Positions 1-9,835 of a stretch of 64,000 bases of DNA are shown in pieces. Every line of letters starts with the position of its first letter. Within the stretch, counting starts at the first letter, position 1. Where the stretch lies: NCBI GenBank assembly GCA_963784065.1, contig CAWAQA010000003.1:558001-622000 (forward strand). The letters run 5' to 3'. Origin of the DNA: CAWAQA01 sp963784065. GTDB taxonomy: Bacteria > Acidobacteriota > Vicinamibacteria > Vicinamibacterales > UBA2999. Made by a program: the position numbers and the translations under genes. Under the pieces are notes generated by a model. It was not told the origin of the DNA. It did not search any database and saw nothing but the letters and a program-made list of their open reading frames with translations.

Positions 1-361
1 CGCGGGAGCCTTCTGTTCGACGGCCGCGGGCGATGGGGCCGCTGCCTTGGCCGGCTCCGCTGCGCGCGGCGAGCCCGAACCCGACTCCGCCTTCGGCTTC
101 GCTGCCGCGCCGCCGTTGCCTGCCGACGCGTCGTCAACGGTCAGCACAACCGCGCCGACCTGGATCTTGTCCCCCTTCTTGACCTTGATCGTCCTTGACG
201 ACGCCCTCGACCGATGAGGGGACCTCGATGGTCGCTTTGTCGGTCTCGAGCTCCAGGACCGGCTGATCCTTCGCGATCGTGTCGCCGACGTTGACCATCA
301 CGCGGGTCACATCGCCGCCGGCGACGTTTTCCCCCAACTCGGGAATCTTGAAATCTGTCAC
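1..361 (-). CDS. aceF: Dihydrolipoamide acetyltransferase, pyruvate dehydrogenase E2 (partial, frameshifted)
   Basis: This is the N-terminal part of the E2 subunit, which accepts the acetyl group from E1 on a lipoyl-lysine and passes it to CoA. The first 60 residues form a lipoyl domain, with the lipoylation motif ETDKATIEVPS around residues 39-49. A surplus base near 196 breaks the frame. Removing it restores the rest of the lipoyl domain and then an Ala/Pro-rich linker that leaves the window at base 1. The gene lies directly downstream of aceE on the same strand, the usual pdh order. The N-terminus is complete; the catalytic domain lies outside the window. Confidence 0.85.
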
Positions 362-392
362 GTACTCGCGGACTCCGGTCTGCCAGGGCTCA

Positions 393-455
393 CGGTCTAC
401 GGTCGGTCTCCGGTACCGAGCACGGACCGAAGACCGGGGACCGGGACCGAAGACT
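393..455. repeat. Short degenerate tandem repeat between aceE and aceF
   Basis: The gap between aceE and aceF is filled by imperfect copies of a unit close to GGACCGAAGACCGGG. It belongs to the same class of low-complexity spacer arrays seen elsewhere in the window (about 4001, 35160 and 42963). No ORF or hairpin terminator is visible in it. Confidence 0.5.
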
Positions 456-3142
456 ACGCTGTGGCAGGATTCGGCTTCTCAGGATTGATGCCCAGGTCCT
501 TGATCGCTTTCTGCACGACGCCGACGGCGATCGTGCCTTCGTGCGCCAGCGCGTCCAGCGTGGCGGCGACGATGTGCTTGGCATCCACCTCGAAGTGGTC
601 GCGCAGCGCCGCGCGGCCCTCGCTGCGGCCGAAGCCGTCCGTGCCGAGCGAGGTCAGCCGCCGCGGCATCCAGCGGTCGATGGAATCCGGCAACGCCTTG
701 ACGTAGTCGGACGCCGCAACGAGCACGCCCTCGGCGCCGTCGAGACACTGTGTCACGATAGGGCACGCGCGCCTTCGCCCCCGGGTGCAGGCGGTTCCAG
801 CGCTCGGCGGCGTGCGCATCGCGGTAGAGCTCCTGGTAGCTGGTGACACTCCAGACGTCGGCCGCGACGTCGTATTGCGACTCCAGGATCTCCTGCGCCT
901 TGAGCACTTCGAGCAGGATCGCGCCGCTGCCGAACAGCTGCGCGCGGGCCTTGGCCTTCTTCTTCTCCGACGTGCGCAGCCGGTACATCCCCTTCAGGAT
1001 GCCCTCGGGCACGTCTTTCCCGTCCGGCATCGCCGGATGGTCGTACTGCTCGTTCATCACGGTGATGTAGTAGAAGATGCTCTCGCCGTCCACATACATG
1101 CGCTTGATGCCGTTCTCGATGATCACCGCGATCTCGTACGCGAACGCCGGGTCGTACGAGACGAGGTTCGGCACCGCCAGCGAGAACTGGTGCGAGTGGC
1201 CGTCCTGGTGCTGCAGCCCTTCGCCGGAGAGGGTGGTTCGCCCCGCCGTGCCGCCCACCAGGAAGCCGCGCGTGCGCGAGTCGGCGGCCGCCCACACGAA
1301 GTCGCCCACGCGCTGCATGCCGAACATCGAGTAGTAGATGAAGAACGGGATCGTGTTCACGGCGTGCGTGGCGTAGGCCGTGCCCGCCGCCATGAACGAG
1401 GAGATCGACCCGGCCTCGGTGATGCCTTCCTCGAGGATCTGGCCGTCCTTGGCTTCCTTGTAGTAGAGCAGCGTGTCCATGTCGACCGGCTCGTAGAGCT
1501 GGCCGAGGTGCGAGTAGATCCCGACCTGCCGGAACAGCGACTCCATGCCGAAGGTGCGCGCCTCGTCGGGGACGATCGGCACGACGAGCTCTCCGATCTC
1601 CTTGTCCCGCAGCAGCTTCGACAGCATGCGCACGAACGCCATCGTCGTGGACGCCTTGCGTCCCTCGGTGCCCTTGTGGAACTCCGCGAAGAGCTCCGGC
1701 AGGCTGTCGCCCTTGAGCGGCTCGGCGATGACGGAGCGCGTCGGCACGAAGCCGCCGAGCTGCTTGCGCCGCTCGTGCATGTAGGTGATTTCGGGGCTGT
1801 TGTCGTTGGGGCGGTAAAACGGCGCCTTCGCGATGTCCTCGTCGCCGATCGGGATGCCGAAGCGCGTGCGGAACGCTTTCAGTTCGTCTTCGTTGAGCTT
1901 CTTCTGCTGGTGGGTGATGTTCTTGCCTTCGCCGGCCTCGCCGATGCCGTAGCCCTTGATCGTCCGCGCGAGGATCACGGTGGGTTGGCCGGTGTGAGCG
2001 ACGGCTGCGTGGTAGGCCGCATAGACCTTCCCGGGATCGTGCCCGCCGAGCGTCAGCTTCTTCAACTGCTCGTCGGAGAGGTGCTTGACCATGTCGAGCA
2101 GCCGCGGGTCGGCGCCCCAGAACTGCTTTCGAACGTACTCGCCGGACTCGACGGCATACTTCTGGTACTCGCCGTCCACGACCTCGCCCATGCGCTTGAC
2201 GAGCAGCCCTTCGTGATCCTTCTCGAGAAGCGCGTCCCACTCGCTGCCCCAGATCACCTTGATCACGTTCCAGCCCGCGCCGCGGAACGCCGCCTCGAGC
2301 TCCTGGATGATCTGCCCGTTGCCGCGCACCGGGCCGTCGAGCCGCTGCAGGTTGCAGTTGATGACGAAAATCAGGTTGTCGAGCTTCTCACGCGACCCGA
2401 GCGTGATGGCGCCGAGCGATTCGGGCTCGTCGGTCTCGCCGTCGCCGAGGAACGCCCACACTTTCGAGTTCGACCGCTTCTTGAGGCCGCGGTCCTCGAG
2501 GTAGCGCATGAAGCGCGCCTGGTAGATGGCGTTGATCGGACCGATGCCCATCGAGACCGTGGGGAACTCCCAGAAGTCGGGCATGAGCCAGGGATGCGGA
2601 TACGAGGACAGTCCGCCGCCCGCCTTCAGCTCGCGCCGGAAATTCTCGAGCTTCTCGGCGCTCAGCCGGCCCTCGAGGAACGCGCGCGCGTAGATGCCCG
2701 GCGCCGCGTGGCCCTGGAAGTAAATGATGTCGCCGTCGTGGTCGTCGCCCTTCCCCTTGAAGAAGTGGTTGAACCCGACTTCGTAGAGCGTCGCCGCCGA
2801 GGCGTAGGTCGAGATGTGGCCGCCGATGCCCTCTTCGATCTTGTTCGCCTTCACGACCATCGCCAGCGCGTTCCAGCGCACCAGGCTCTTGATGCGCCGC
2901 TCGATCTCGCGACTGCCTGGAAACGGGGGCTGCTCTGCCGGGGGAATCGTGTTGATGTAGGGGGTGTTGGCGGTGAAGGGCTGTTTGACGCCATGAAGCC
3001 GCGCATGGTCGGCCAGATCGCGTAACAGCTTGCTGACTCGGGCCGGGCCACCGGACTGGAGCACGTAATCGAGCGACTCGAGCCATTCGCGCGTTTCGAG
3101 CGCTTCAAGCGCCGCCGCGTCCTTCGGGGCAGAATTCCGCAT
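454..3142 (-). CDS. aceE: Pyruvate dehydrogenase E1 component, homodimeric type (frameshifted)
   Basis: This is the thiamine-diphosphate-dependent E1 that decarboxylates pyruvate and acetylates the lipoyl group of E2. It is about 894 residues long, matching the 887 of E. coli AceE. The ThDP/Mg motif begins GDGETDEPES at about residue 233 and ends with NCNLQRLDGPV about 30 residues later. The C-terminus after residue ~790 is in another frame. Removing one base near 758 (context TAT[C]GTG) restores the conserved ending with LGTDGFGRS and HFEVDA. The ATG at 3142 is preceded by GAGGGAC, a good ribosome site. It is followed by aceF. Confidence 0.93.
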
Positions 3143-3227
3143 TAGTCCCTCACGCCGTCCACGGGCATCTGGTGGATCTCAGTGGGATGCCAAACAACTA
3201 GGTATTCTACTATTCGTTAATCTTCTG

Positions 3228-4136
3228 ATGAAGCCTGTTTCGTCCGACTTTCCTCAGCATCTGGCTCAGCACGTCAGGTCATCGATGTCATCCGACATGC
3301 GTATACCTGACGCGCTGGCCGCGGTGCATGAGGGGATCGTGACCTGCAACCGCTGCGCACGGCTGAGGGACTACTGTCGCAGTGTGGCCGAGGTCAAGAA
3401 GCGTGCGCATCGCGACGAAATCTACTGGGGACGGCCCGTGCCCGGGTACGGCGACCCGAACGCGCGGCTGCTCCTGGTCGCGCTGGCGCCCGCGGCGCAC
3501 GGCGCCAACCGGACCGGGCGCGTGTTCACCGGCGATGGCCCAGGCGGCTCCGGCGACTTCCTGATGAGCGCGCTGCACCGCACCGGCTACGCCAGCATTC
3601 CGACGTCGCGGCACGCGCAGGACGGCCTGCGGCTCGACGACGCCTACATCACGTCGGCGGTCCGGTGCGCGCCGCCAGACAACAAACCGTCGCCGGAAGA
3701 AAGCGGCCGCTGCCTCGACCATCTCGACGCCGAGGTCGCGCAGCTGCCGCGCGTACGCGTGGTCATCGCGCTCGGCAGGATCGCATTCGACGCGTGGCTG
3801 CAGTTGCTGCGCCGTCGCGGCGTCATGCTCACGCCACGGCCGCAGTTCGGTCACGGTGTCATCGTGAATCCTGGCGCGGGTGCGCCACTGCTCATGGGCT
3901 GCTACCACCCAAGCCGCCAGAACACGAACACCGGCAAGCTCACCGCGGAGATGATGGAGAGCGTGTTCAAGAGGGCGCGAGGGTTGATCGGAGGAGCAGA
4001 CGGGCTTCGGGCAGCCGGCTGCGGGCTTCGGGCTCGAATCGTTCGAAGTCTATGGGGCGAAACGCGTAGCGGATTTCACCCCCTGCGCGCCCGGAGCCCG
4101 GCGTCTGCCATCCGGAGCCCGGCTGACCGCCGCTAG
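3228..4136 (+). CDS. Uracil-DNA glycosylase, family 5 (UdgB-like)
   Basis: This enzyme excises uracil and other deaminated bases from DNA. The family-5 motif LAPAAHGANRTGR lies at residues 86-98. It has alanine where other UDG families have a catalytic polar residue. The second motif HPSRQNTNTG is at 227-236. Cysteines 40, 43, 147 and 162 fit the 4Fe-4S cluster of this family. The true start is probably the ATG at 3285 or 3297, because the first ~20 residues are not family-like. The last ~45 residues are translated from an intergenic-type GGGCTTCGGGC array and run to a stop that overlaps the end of the convergent threonine dehydratase gene by 4 bases. It is divergent from aceE. Confidence 0.85.
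   Translation: MKPVSSDFPQHLAQHVRSSMSSDMRIPDALAAVHEGIVTCNRCARLRDYCRSVAEVKKRAHRDEIYWGRPVPGYGDPNARLLLVALAPAAHGANRTGRVFTGDGPGGSGDFLMSALHRTGYASIPTSRHAQDGLRLDDAYITSAVRCAPPDNKPSPEESGRCLDHLDAEVAQLPRVRVVIALGRIAFDAWLQLLRRRGVMLTPRPQFGHGVIVNPGAGAPLLMGCYHPSRQNTNTGKLTAEMMESVFKRARGLIGGADGLRAAGCGLRARIVRSLWGETRSGFHPLRARSPASAIRSPADRR
4001..4118. repeat. CGGGCTTCGGGC / CAGCCGGC spacer array read into the udg C-terminus
   Basis: Degenerate copies of CGGGCTTCGGGC, CAGCCGGCTGCGG and GCCCGGAGCCCGG fill the end of the glycosylase frame up to the convergent gene. The same units occur in true intergenic gaps (about 35150-35285) and inside a glycosyltransferase gene (42963-43055). Here they probably supply non-native C-terminal residues to the glycosylase. 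Confidence 0.5.
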
Positions 4137-5095
4137 TCGCTCCCCAGGACCCGGCGCAGCGTGGCGGCGTCGATGTTGCCGCCGCTCATCACGCACGCGA
4201 CCTTCTTTCCTGCGAGGCGCGACCCGTACCTCCGGGCGGCGACGAGCGGCGCCGCGCCCGCAGGCTCCGCGAGGTTGTGCGTGAACGCCAGCGCCGCACG
4301 CACGCCCTCGGCCAGCTCGGCTTCCGTCAACGTCACGACGTCCTCGAGTTGCGCCTTGAGCACAGGGAATGTCAGGTCGAACGTCACCCGCGTCGCCACG
4401 CCTTCCGCGAACGTGTCGGCACGCTCCCCGACGACGCGCTCGCTGCCCCGCCACGAACGGGCGAAGGCGTCGGCCCGTTCCGCCTGGACGCCGATGATCG
4501 TCGCGCGCGATCCGACACTCGTCCGCACGATGCAGCAGCCAGCCGCGCCGCTCCCCCCGCCAACGGGGACGAACACGTAATCGACATCCGGAAGGTCCTC
4601 GAAGATCTCGAGCGCATAGGTAGCGACGCCGGCAATCAGCTGCGGTTCGTTCGCCGAGTGGACGTAGCGCCAGCCTTCCCCATCCGCCATCTCCTCGACA
4701 TGCTCGCGCGCCTCGTCGAAGTCGCGGCCGTGCTCGACGACCTCGGCGCCAAACGCACGCATCGACGCCACTTTCTCGGGGTTGCTGCCAACGGGCACGA
4801 CGATGCGGCAGCGCACGCCGTGGAGACGGCACGCCAGCGCCATCGACTGGCCGTGATTCCCGGTGCTGGCGCTGACCACGCCGCGGACGCGCTCTTCGCC
4901 GGTCAGTTGTGACACGAGATTCAGCCCGCCGCGAATCTTGAACGCGCAGGTGGGGTTGTGGTTCTCGTGCTTGACCCAGATGTCCGCCCCGGCCCACGTC
5001 GACAGCAGTGGATGCCTCAGCAGCGGCGACGCCCGCATCCGTGCGTAGACGCGGGCGCGAGCCTCGATCACGTCGCGAAGGACCGGCAGTTCCAT
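4133..5095 (-). CDS. PLP-dependent threonine/serine dehydratase
   Basis: This fold-type II PLP enzyme probably deaminates threonine to 2-oxobutanoate. The PLP lysine is K53 in the context NPTCAFKIRGG. The SASTGNHGQS loop follows near residues 75-84, and a GGGSGAAG phosphate-binding loop lies mid-protein. At 320 residues it has no C-terminal ACT regulatory domain, so it resembles the short catabolic or racemase-like members rather than the long feedback-inhibited IlvA. Its stop overlaps the convergent udg stop by 4 bases. A serine racemase or serine dehydratase activity cannot be excluded. Confidence 0.85.
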   Translation of the reverse strand: MELPVLRDVIEARARVYARMRASPLLRHPLLSTWAGADIWVKHENHNPTCAFKIRGGLNLVSQLTGEERVRGVVSASTGNHGQSMALACRLHGVRCRIVVPVGSNPEKVASMRAFGAEVVEHGRDFDEAREHVEEMADGEGWRYVHSANEPQLIAGVATYALEIFEDLPDVDYVFVPVGGGSGAAGCCIVRTSVGSRATIIGVQAERADAFARSWRGSERVVGERADTFAEGVATRVTFDLTFPVLKAQLEDVVTLTEAELAEGVRAALAFTHNLAEPAGAAPLVAARRYGSRLAGKKVACVMSGGNIDAATLRRVLGSD

Positions 5096-5136
5096 GCCGG
5101 CATTATCCGCGCCCCGCTGACACGATTGTCAGGACG

Positions 5137-5892
5137 TCATTCAGCCGGCAGGGCCGCCGCATCACGGATCCGCACCGCGGCGTCCGGCCTGTTCGTGATC
5201 AGCCCGTCAACGCCCCATGACAGGAGCCGCCGCATGTCCGCCTCCTCGTCCACCGTCCACACCTGGACCTTGAGGCCGCGCTGGTGGGCGTGCCGCAGGA
5301 ATCGCGGCGACACGATGCGATGCCCCAGCGCCGTTTCCGGCACTTGAAAACCGCCATAGGGCGCGTGCCGGGCCGGCCAGCCCACCCAACTGCGGTAGAG
5401 CGCTATCTGCACCTCGGCGTGCGCCGCGCTCGAGGCCATCGCGGGAAGAGCAGCCCTGGCCGCGGCGAGGCTGCGGACGCCGGAGCCTGCCGCGCAGACG
5501 CGGTCGGCGGCGCCGGCACGATGCACCTCGCGCGCCAGCGCCTCGCCCATCGCCACGCTATTGACCTTCATCTCGACGATGATCGGGACGTCGGCATAGC
5601 GGCGCAGCACGTCGCGCAGGGCCGGGACTCCGGCGGCGTCTCCTGCATCGATCCGAGCCAGCTCAGCGGCCGTTCGTGCCGCGATCGGGCCTGAACCGCT
5701 GGTCGTTCGATCGAGCGTCTCATCATGGTGAACGACCAGGATGCCGTCAGCCGACAGATGGACGTCCAGCTCCAGGCCGTCGGCGCCGGCCGCGATCCCC
5801 CGATCGAAGGTGACAAAAGTGTTCTCCGGGCCGAGGGCGCACCCGCCGCGGTGGGCGAACACGAGAGGACGAGGGGAGTCGAAGAAAGGCAC
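5137..5892 (-). CDS. Glycerophosphodiester phosphodiesterase
   Basis: This 251-residue enzyme hydrolyses glycerophosphodiesters to glycerol-3-phosphate and an alcohol. The GDPD barrel signatures are in order: HRGG at residues 14-17, EN at 23-24, ELDVH at 41-45, HHDETLDRT from 55, and EMK in mid-protein. There is no signal peptide, so a cytoplasmic UgpQ-like enzyme is likely. It is co-directional with the dehydratase downstream and divergent from the MoxR gene. It has no frameshift. Confidence 0.9.
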   Translation of the reverse strand: MPFFDSPRPLVFAHRGGCALGPENTFVTFDRGIAAGADGLELDVHLSADGILVVHHDETLDRTTSGSGPIAARTAAELARIDAGDAAGVPALRDVLRRYADVPIIVEMKVNSVAMGEALAREVHRAGAADRVCAAGSGVRSLAAARAALPAMASSAAHAEVQIALYRSWVGWPARHAPYGGFQVPETALGHRIVSPRFLRHAHQRGLKVQVWTVDEEADMRRLLSWGVDGLITNRPDAAVRIRDAAALPAE

Positions 5893-5913
5893 AGGCGCAA
5901 TAGTAGCTGTCAG

Positions 5914-5985
5914 CCCGCAGCCGGCAGCTGGCAGGACGGAGCCGATTCGGATCGCACCGCCGGCTGCCTGCTGCCCGCTGCCAGC
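5914..5985. repeat. Inverted pair of CAGCCGGCAGC-type repeats
   Basis: CAGCCCGCAGCCGGCAGCTGG on one arm is followed about 30 bases later by GCCGGCTGCCTGCTGCCCGC on the other. Together they make an imperfect inverted repeat in the divergent gap between the phosphodiesterase and MoxR genes. Related CCGGCAGC strings recur at 34024-34050 and 53965-54000. Confidence 0.45.
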
Positions 5986-6026
5986 TAATCTCAGGTCTTC
6001 ATCTGGCTTTCCGATAGAATCGTTCT

Positions 6027-7541
6027 ATGTCGAACCCTTCAACGATCTCCACGCTGGGCGAGCTGCGGCGCGCCGTCGACAGCGGCACCCTGCCCCGCCG
6101 GAGCGTCCACCAGGAGGTCCGCGACAACCTCATTCAGAAACTTCGCGCGGGCGAATCGCTCTTCCCCGGCATCGTCGGCTACGACGACACCGTCGTCCCG
6201 CAGCTGGTCAACGCGTTGCTGTCGCAGCACAACTTCATCCTGCTCGGCCTGCGCGGTCAGGCCAAGACGCGGCTCCTGCGCGCGCTCGTCACCCTGCTCG
6301 ACGAGCGGATCGCCGTGGTGCCGGGATGCGAGATCAACGACGATCCCCTCGACCCCATCTGCGGCGCGTGCCGCGCGCGCGTCGCCGCCGAGGGCGATCA
6401 AATGCCGGTCGGATGGCTCGGACGCGAGGCGCGCTACGTCGAGAAGCTCGCCACGCCCGACGTGACGATCGCCGACATGGTCGGCGACATCGATCCGATC
6501 AAGGCCGCCAAGTCCGGCCTGCAGCTCTCGAGCGAGTTGACGATGCACTACGGGCTGCTGCCGCGGGCGAACCGCGGCATCTTCGCCATCAACGAGCTGC
6601 CCGACCTCGCCGGCAAGATCCAGGTCGGCCTGTTCAACATCCTGCAGGAAGGGGACGTCCAGATTAAGGGCTACCCCGTCCGCCTGCCGCTCGACCTGCT
6701 GATGGCGTTCACTGCGAACCCGGAGGACTATACGGCGCGCGGGAAGATCATCACGCCGCTCAAGGACCGCATCGGCTCCGAGATCCGGACGCACTACCCG
6801 TCGGGCCGCGCCGACGGGATGGCCATCACGAAGCAGGAGGCGTGGCTCGCCCGCGATGGCGCGGGCCCGAAGACCGAGGTGCCCGCCTTCGTTGCCGAGG
6901 TCGTCGAGGAGATCGCGTTCCAGGCCCGGCAGGATCGGCGCATCGACAAGCGGTCGGGCGTCAGCCAGCGGCTTCCGATCTCGGCGATGGAGAACGTCGT
7001 CTCCAACGCCGAGCGGCGGGCGCTGGTCGGCGGCGAACAGGTGGCCGTGCCGCGCGTGACCGACGTCTATGCCGCCCTGCCCTCGATCACCGGCAAGTTC
7101 GAGATGGAGTACGAAGGCGAGCTGAAGGGCGCCGAGATCATCGGCCGCGAGCTGATCCGCGCCGCCGTGGCCAACGTGGCCGACGGCTACCTCGCGCACC
7201 TCGAGACGCGGCAGGTGATCGAGTGGTTCGACCTCGGCGGCAGCCTGCAGCTCGGCGACATGATGAGCGCGACCGACGTGCTGAAGCACGCCCGGGAGGT
7301 GCAGGGGCTGGTGGAGCTGGCGCACGCCGCGGGCATCCCGGTCAAAGCGTCGCAGCAGCTGCTCGCGTCGGGCATCGACTTCGTGCTCGAGGGTCTGTAC
7401 GCGATGAAGAAGATCGGGCGCAGCGACGAGCGCGGGTACCACGCGACGGAAACGCCGGTGCGGCGCCCGACGCGCGAGCCGTCGTTCAACGACGAGCCGC
7501 CGATGCCGACGGCAGGGGGAAAGAAGAAGTATTACAACTGA
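6027..7541 (+). CDS. MoxR-family AAA+ ATPase (magnesium-chelatase-like)
   Basis: This 504-residue AAA+ ATPase is of the MoxR/ChlI type. These act as chaperone-like motors together with VWA-domain partners. Walker A is GLRGQAKT at 74-81 and the Walker B region reads IFAINELPDL around 190. Between them is a cysteine-bearing insert (C101, C112, C115), possibly metal-binding. No Shine-Dalgarno is visible. A TAGAAT hexamer lies only 7 bases before the ATG, compatible with a leaderless transcript. The VWA gene follows after a 91-base gap, as is typical for MoxR-VWA pairs. The substrate is unknown. Confidence 0.88.
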   Translation: MSNPSTISTLGELRRAVDSGTLPRRSVHQEVRDNLIQKLRAGESLFPGIVGYDDTVVPQLVNALLSQHNFILLGLRGQAKTRLLRALVTLLDERIAVVPGCEINDDPLDPICGACRARVAAEGDQMPVGWLGREARYVEKLATPDVTIADMVGDIDPIKAAKSGLQLSSELTMHYGLLPRANRGIFAINELPDLAGKIQVGLFNILQEGDVQIKGYPVRLPLDLLMAFTANPEDYTARGKIITPLKDRIGSEIRTHYPSGRADGMAITKQEAWLARDGAGPKTEVPAFVAEVVEEIAFQARQDRRIDKRSGVSQRLPISAMENVVSNAERRALVGGEQVAVPRVTDVYAALPSITGKFEMEYEGELKGAEIIGRELIRAAVANVADGYLAHLETRQVIEWFDLGGSLQLGDMMSATDVLKHAREVQGLVELAHAAGIPVKASQQLLASGIDFVLEGLYAMKKIGRSDERGYHATETPVRRPTREPSFNDEPPMPTAGGKKKYYN

Positions 7542-7545
7542 GTCC

Positions 7546-7565
7546 GGGCCGGCCGCAGCCGGCCC
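7546..7565. repeat. GGGCCGGC hairpin repeat
   Basis: GGGCCGGC-CGCA-GCCGGCCC is an 8-bp perfect stem just after the MoxR stop. It belongs to the dispersed palindromic family also found at 9794, 16622, 25449 and 33975. Confidence 0.6.
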
Positions 7566-7632
7566 TCACGACGTCACTCATCGTACTTCGGCCCCTATGA
7601 TTCGTACGTAGGCGGCTCAGCCGGCCCGAACA

Positions 7633-8938
7633 ATGAAATATCGGTACACCAAATACACCGGCGACCTGCTCGACGAGATCGACCTCGAGGATCTCGTCTC
7701 GAAGCTCTCCGACCTTCTGCTTTCGAGCGGGTTCAGCAACCCGTGGGGCGATCCGTCGTCGAGCGACGAGGACCGGTCGATGCAGGCGCTGCACGACGCG
7801 ATTCTCGAGGCGCTGTTCAGCGGCGGCGTCCTCTCCGAGGAAGCGCTGCAGCAGCTGCTCGGCGAGCCGGCCGACGGCGACCAGGAAGGCGCCACGGCAG
7901 CAGCTCGAAGACCTGATCCAGCAGATCATCGAGAAGATGATGGAGCAGGGCTTCGTGACCAGCGCGCCGGACCTCGATGGCGAACGGGATCACCGTCGCG
8001 GCGCGGCGGGAGGGATGGGCGAGGACGCGGGACCCGTGCGGTTCGAGGTGACGGACAAGGCGCTCGATTTTCTCGGCTACCGGGCGCTGCGCGACCTGCT
8101 CGGCTCGGTCGGCCGCAGCAGCGCCGGGCGTCACGACACGCGGCATCTGGCCACCGGCGTGGAGGCGGTTGCCGCCCCGAAGCCGTACGAGTTCGGCGAC
8201 ACGATGAACCTCGATCCGAGCAGCACGATCCTCAACGCGGTGCAGCGGCTGCACGGGGAAGGCCGGGTCTTCGGCCATCCGGGATCGGGCATCGGGGATC
8301 ACGGCATCGAGGTGGACTACAAGGACCTCATGGTGGCGCAGAGCGAGTACCAGAGCTCGTGCGCGACGGTCATCATGCTGGACTGCAGCCACAGCATGAT
8401 CCTGTACGGCGAGGACCGGTTCACGCCGGCCAAGCGCGTGGCGCTCGCGCTCGCGCACATGATCCGCACGCAATATCCCGGCGATTCCCTGCACGCCGTT
8501 CTCTTCCACGACTCGGCCGAAGAGGTGCCGCTGAAGCAGCTCGGGCGCGTGCGTGTCGGCCCGTACTACACCAACACCCGCGAAGGGCTTCGCCTGGCGC
8601 GGCGCATCCTCGAGCGGCAGAAGAAGGACATGCGGCAGATCGTGATGATCACCGACGGCAAGCCGTCGGCGCTCACGCGGCCGGACGGCCAGATCTACAA
8701 GAATGCCTTCGGCCTCGACCCGTACATCGTCGCCGAGACGTTCACCGAGGTGAACGCCTGCCAGAAGGCGGGCATCATGATCAACACGTTCATGCTCGCG
8801 CGCGACCACGACCTCGTGGCGTTCGTCCGGCGCGTGGCGTCGATCTGCCGCGGCAAGGCCTACTTCACGACGCCGTATACGCTCGGCCAGTACGTGCTGA
8901 TGGATTACATGGACAGGAAGACCAAGACGATTCACTGA
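7633..8938 (+). CDS. VWA-domain protein, MoxR partner (frameshifted)
   Basis: This is a von Willebrand factor A protein whose C-terminal half carries the MIDAS motif DCSHS, expected to bind Mg2+ and a protein ligand. A later TDGKPS loop supports the fold. The N-terminal ~85 residues are acidic and helical. One surplus base near 7887 splits the frame; removing it gives a ~434-residue protein. No signal peptide or membrane segment is visible, so a cytoplasmic role with the preceding MoxR ATPase is likely. Without the repair, the first frame reads by chance into the LON-domain gene downstream. Confidence 0.85.
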
Positions 8939-9009
8939 GCAGCTGCAGATCTTCGACGGGCCGTGTCCAATCGGTTTGGAGATTGCACATTCGAAGATTG
9001 ACGACATCC

Positions 9010-9645
9010 ATGCTTCCTGAAACCATTCCGATCTTCCCGCTGCCGAACGTTGTCCTGTTCCCCAACGTGTTCCTGCCGCTGCACATCTTCGAGCCGCGGT
9101 ACCGGGAGATGGTGGCCGACGCGCTGAACGGCGATCGCATCATCGGCATGGTGCTGCTGCGGCCCGGCTACGAGAAGAACTACGAGGGGCGGCCGCCGGT
9201 GTACCCGGTGGGCTGCGCCGGGGTCATCACGCACTCCGAGCCGCTCTCCGACGGCCGTTACAACATCGTGCTGCGCGGCCTCGAGAAGTTCCGCATCACC
9301 GGCGAGGACCGCGCCAAGCCGTACCGGCTGGCGCAGATCGATTCGCTGCCCGAGGAAATCGCCGCCGCCGAACGCGAGGCGGTGCGGAAGCACCGCACGC
9401 GGCTCGAGGCGCTGCTCGCCGCGGCGATCGAGCGCAGCGGTGCGGATCCCAAGTTTCCGCCGGCGGTGCCCGACGAAGATCTCGTGAACGCGCTCGCGCA
9501 GTACCTGCAGCTCGAGCCGCTCGAACGCCAGGCCCTGCTCGAGCGCGACGGCATCCTCGACCGTTGCCGCGGCCTCATCGAGCTGCTGGAGATGAAGACG
9601 ATGACGCCGCGCGGGACGACCTGGAAAGGCAGGTCCGTTCACTAG
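9010..9645 (+). CDS. LON substrate-binding-domain protein
   Basis: This 211-residue protein consists of the N-terminal substrate-binding domain of Lon proteases only. It shows the typical start IPIFPLPNVVLFPN, then LPLHIFEPRYREM and RGLEKFRI. It has no AAA+ or Ser-Lys protease domain. Stand-alone versions occur widely and their role is unproven; recognition of misfolded proteins is suspected. It lies 71 bases after the VWA gene and on the same strand, so it may be co-transcribed with the MoxR-VWA pair. Confidence 0.85.
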   Translation: MLPETIPIFPLPNVVLFPNVFLPLHIFEPRYREMVADALNGDRIIGMVLLRPGYEKNYEGRPPVYPVGCAGVITHSEPLSDGRYNIVLRGLEKFRITGEDRAKPYRLAQIDSLPEEIAAAEREAVRKHRTRLEALLAAAIERSGADPKFPPAVPDEDLVNALAQYLQLEPLERQALLERDGILDRCRGLIELLEMKTMTPRGTTWKGRSVH

Positions 9646-9665
9646 CGGCAGCTCCCACCCCGACG

Positions 9666-9692
9666 AACCACAGAGACGCAGAGGCACAGAGG
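9666..9692. repeat. CCACAGAGACGCAGAGGCACAGAGG element
   Basis: AACCACAGAGACGCAGAGGC and the following ACAGAGG form one copy of a dispersed element. Other copies lie at 50431-50457, 50479-50497 (reverse) and 63391-63411 (reverse). It sits in the convergent gap after the LON-domain gene. Confidence 0.6.
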
Positions 9693-9793
9693 CAACTGGA
9701 TGGTCTTCCGGCTCGAGGACCGGGCGAAAATCATTCCGACAACGTCGTAATCTGGCGTCCCTCGTGTGGGTTCGCGCCGTGAAATCGTAGCGC

Positions 9794-9809
9794 GCCGGCT
9801 GGAGCCGGC
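9794..9809. repeat. GCCGGCT hairpin repeat
   Basis: GCCGGCT-GG-AGCCGGC is a short perfect palindrome between the convergent LON-domain and DUF5916 genes. It is a member of the dispersed GCCGGC hairpin family and may serve as a bidirectional 3' end. Confidence 0.55.
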
Positions 9810-9835
9810 CCCGGCGAGAACCAGGCAGGGTGCAC

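Noticed and set aside
785..3025. Long open frame on the plus strand opposite aceE
   Set aside because: It is a codon-bias shadow of a conserved gene on the other strand. Similar long antisense frames lie opposite moxR, gltB and asnB.
7633..9645. A continuous 670-residue frame joining the VWA start to the LON domain
   Set aside because: The middle third is nonsense. The true VWA continues in the next frame and the LON gene has its own ATG at 9010, so the join is a frameshift artefact.
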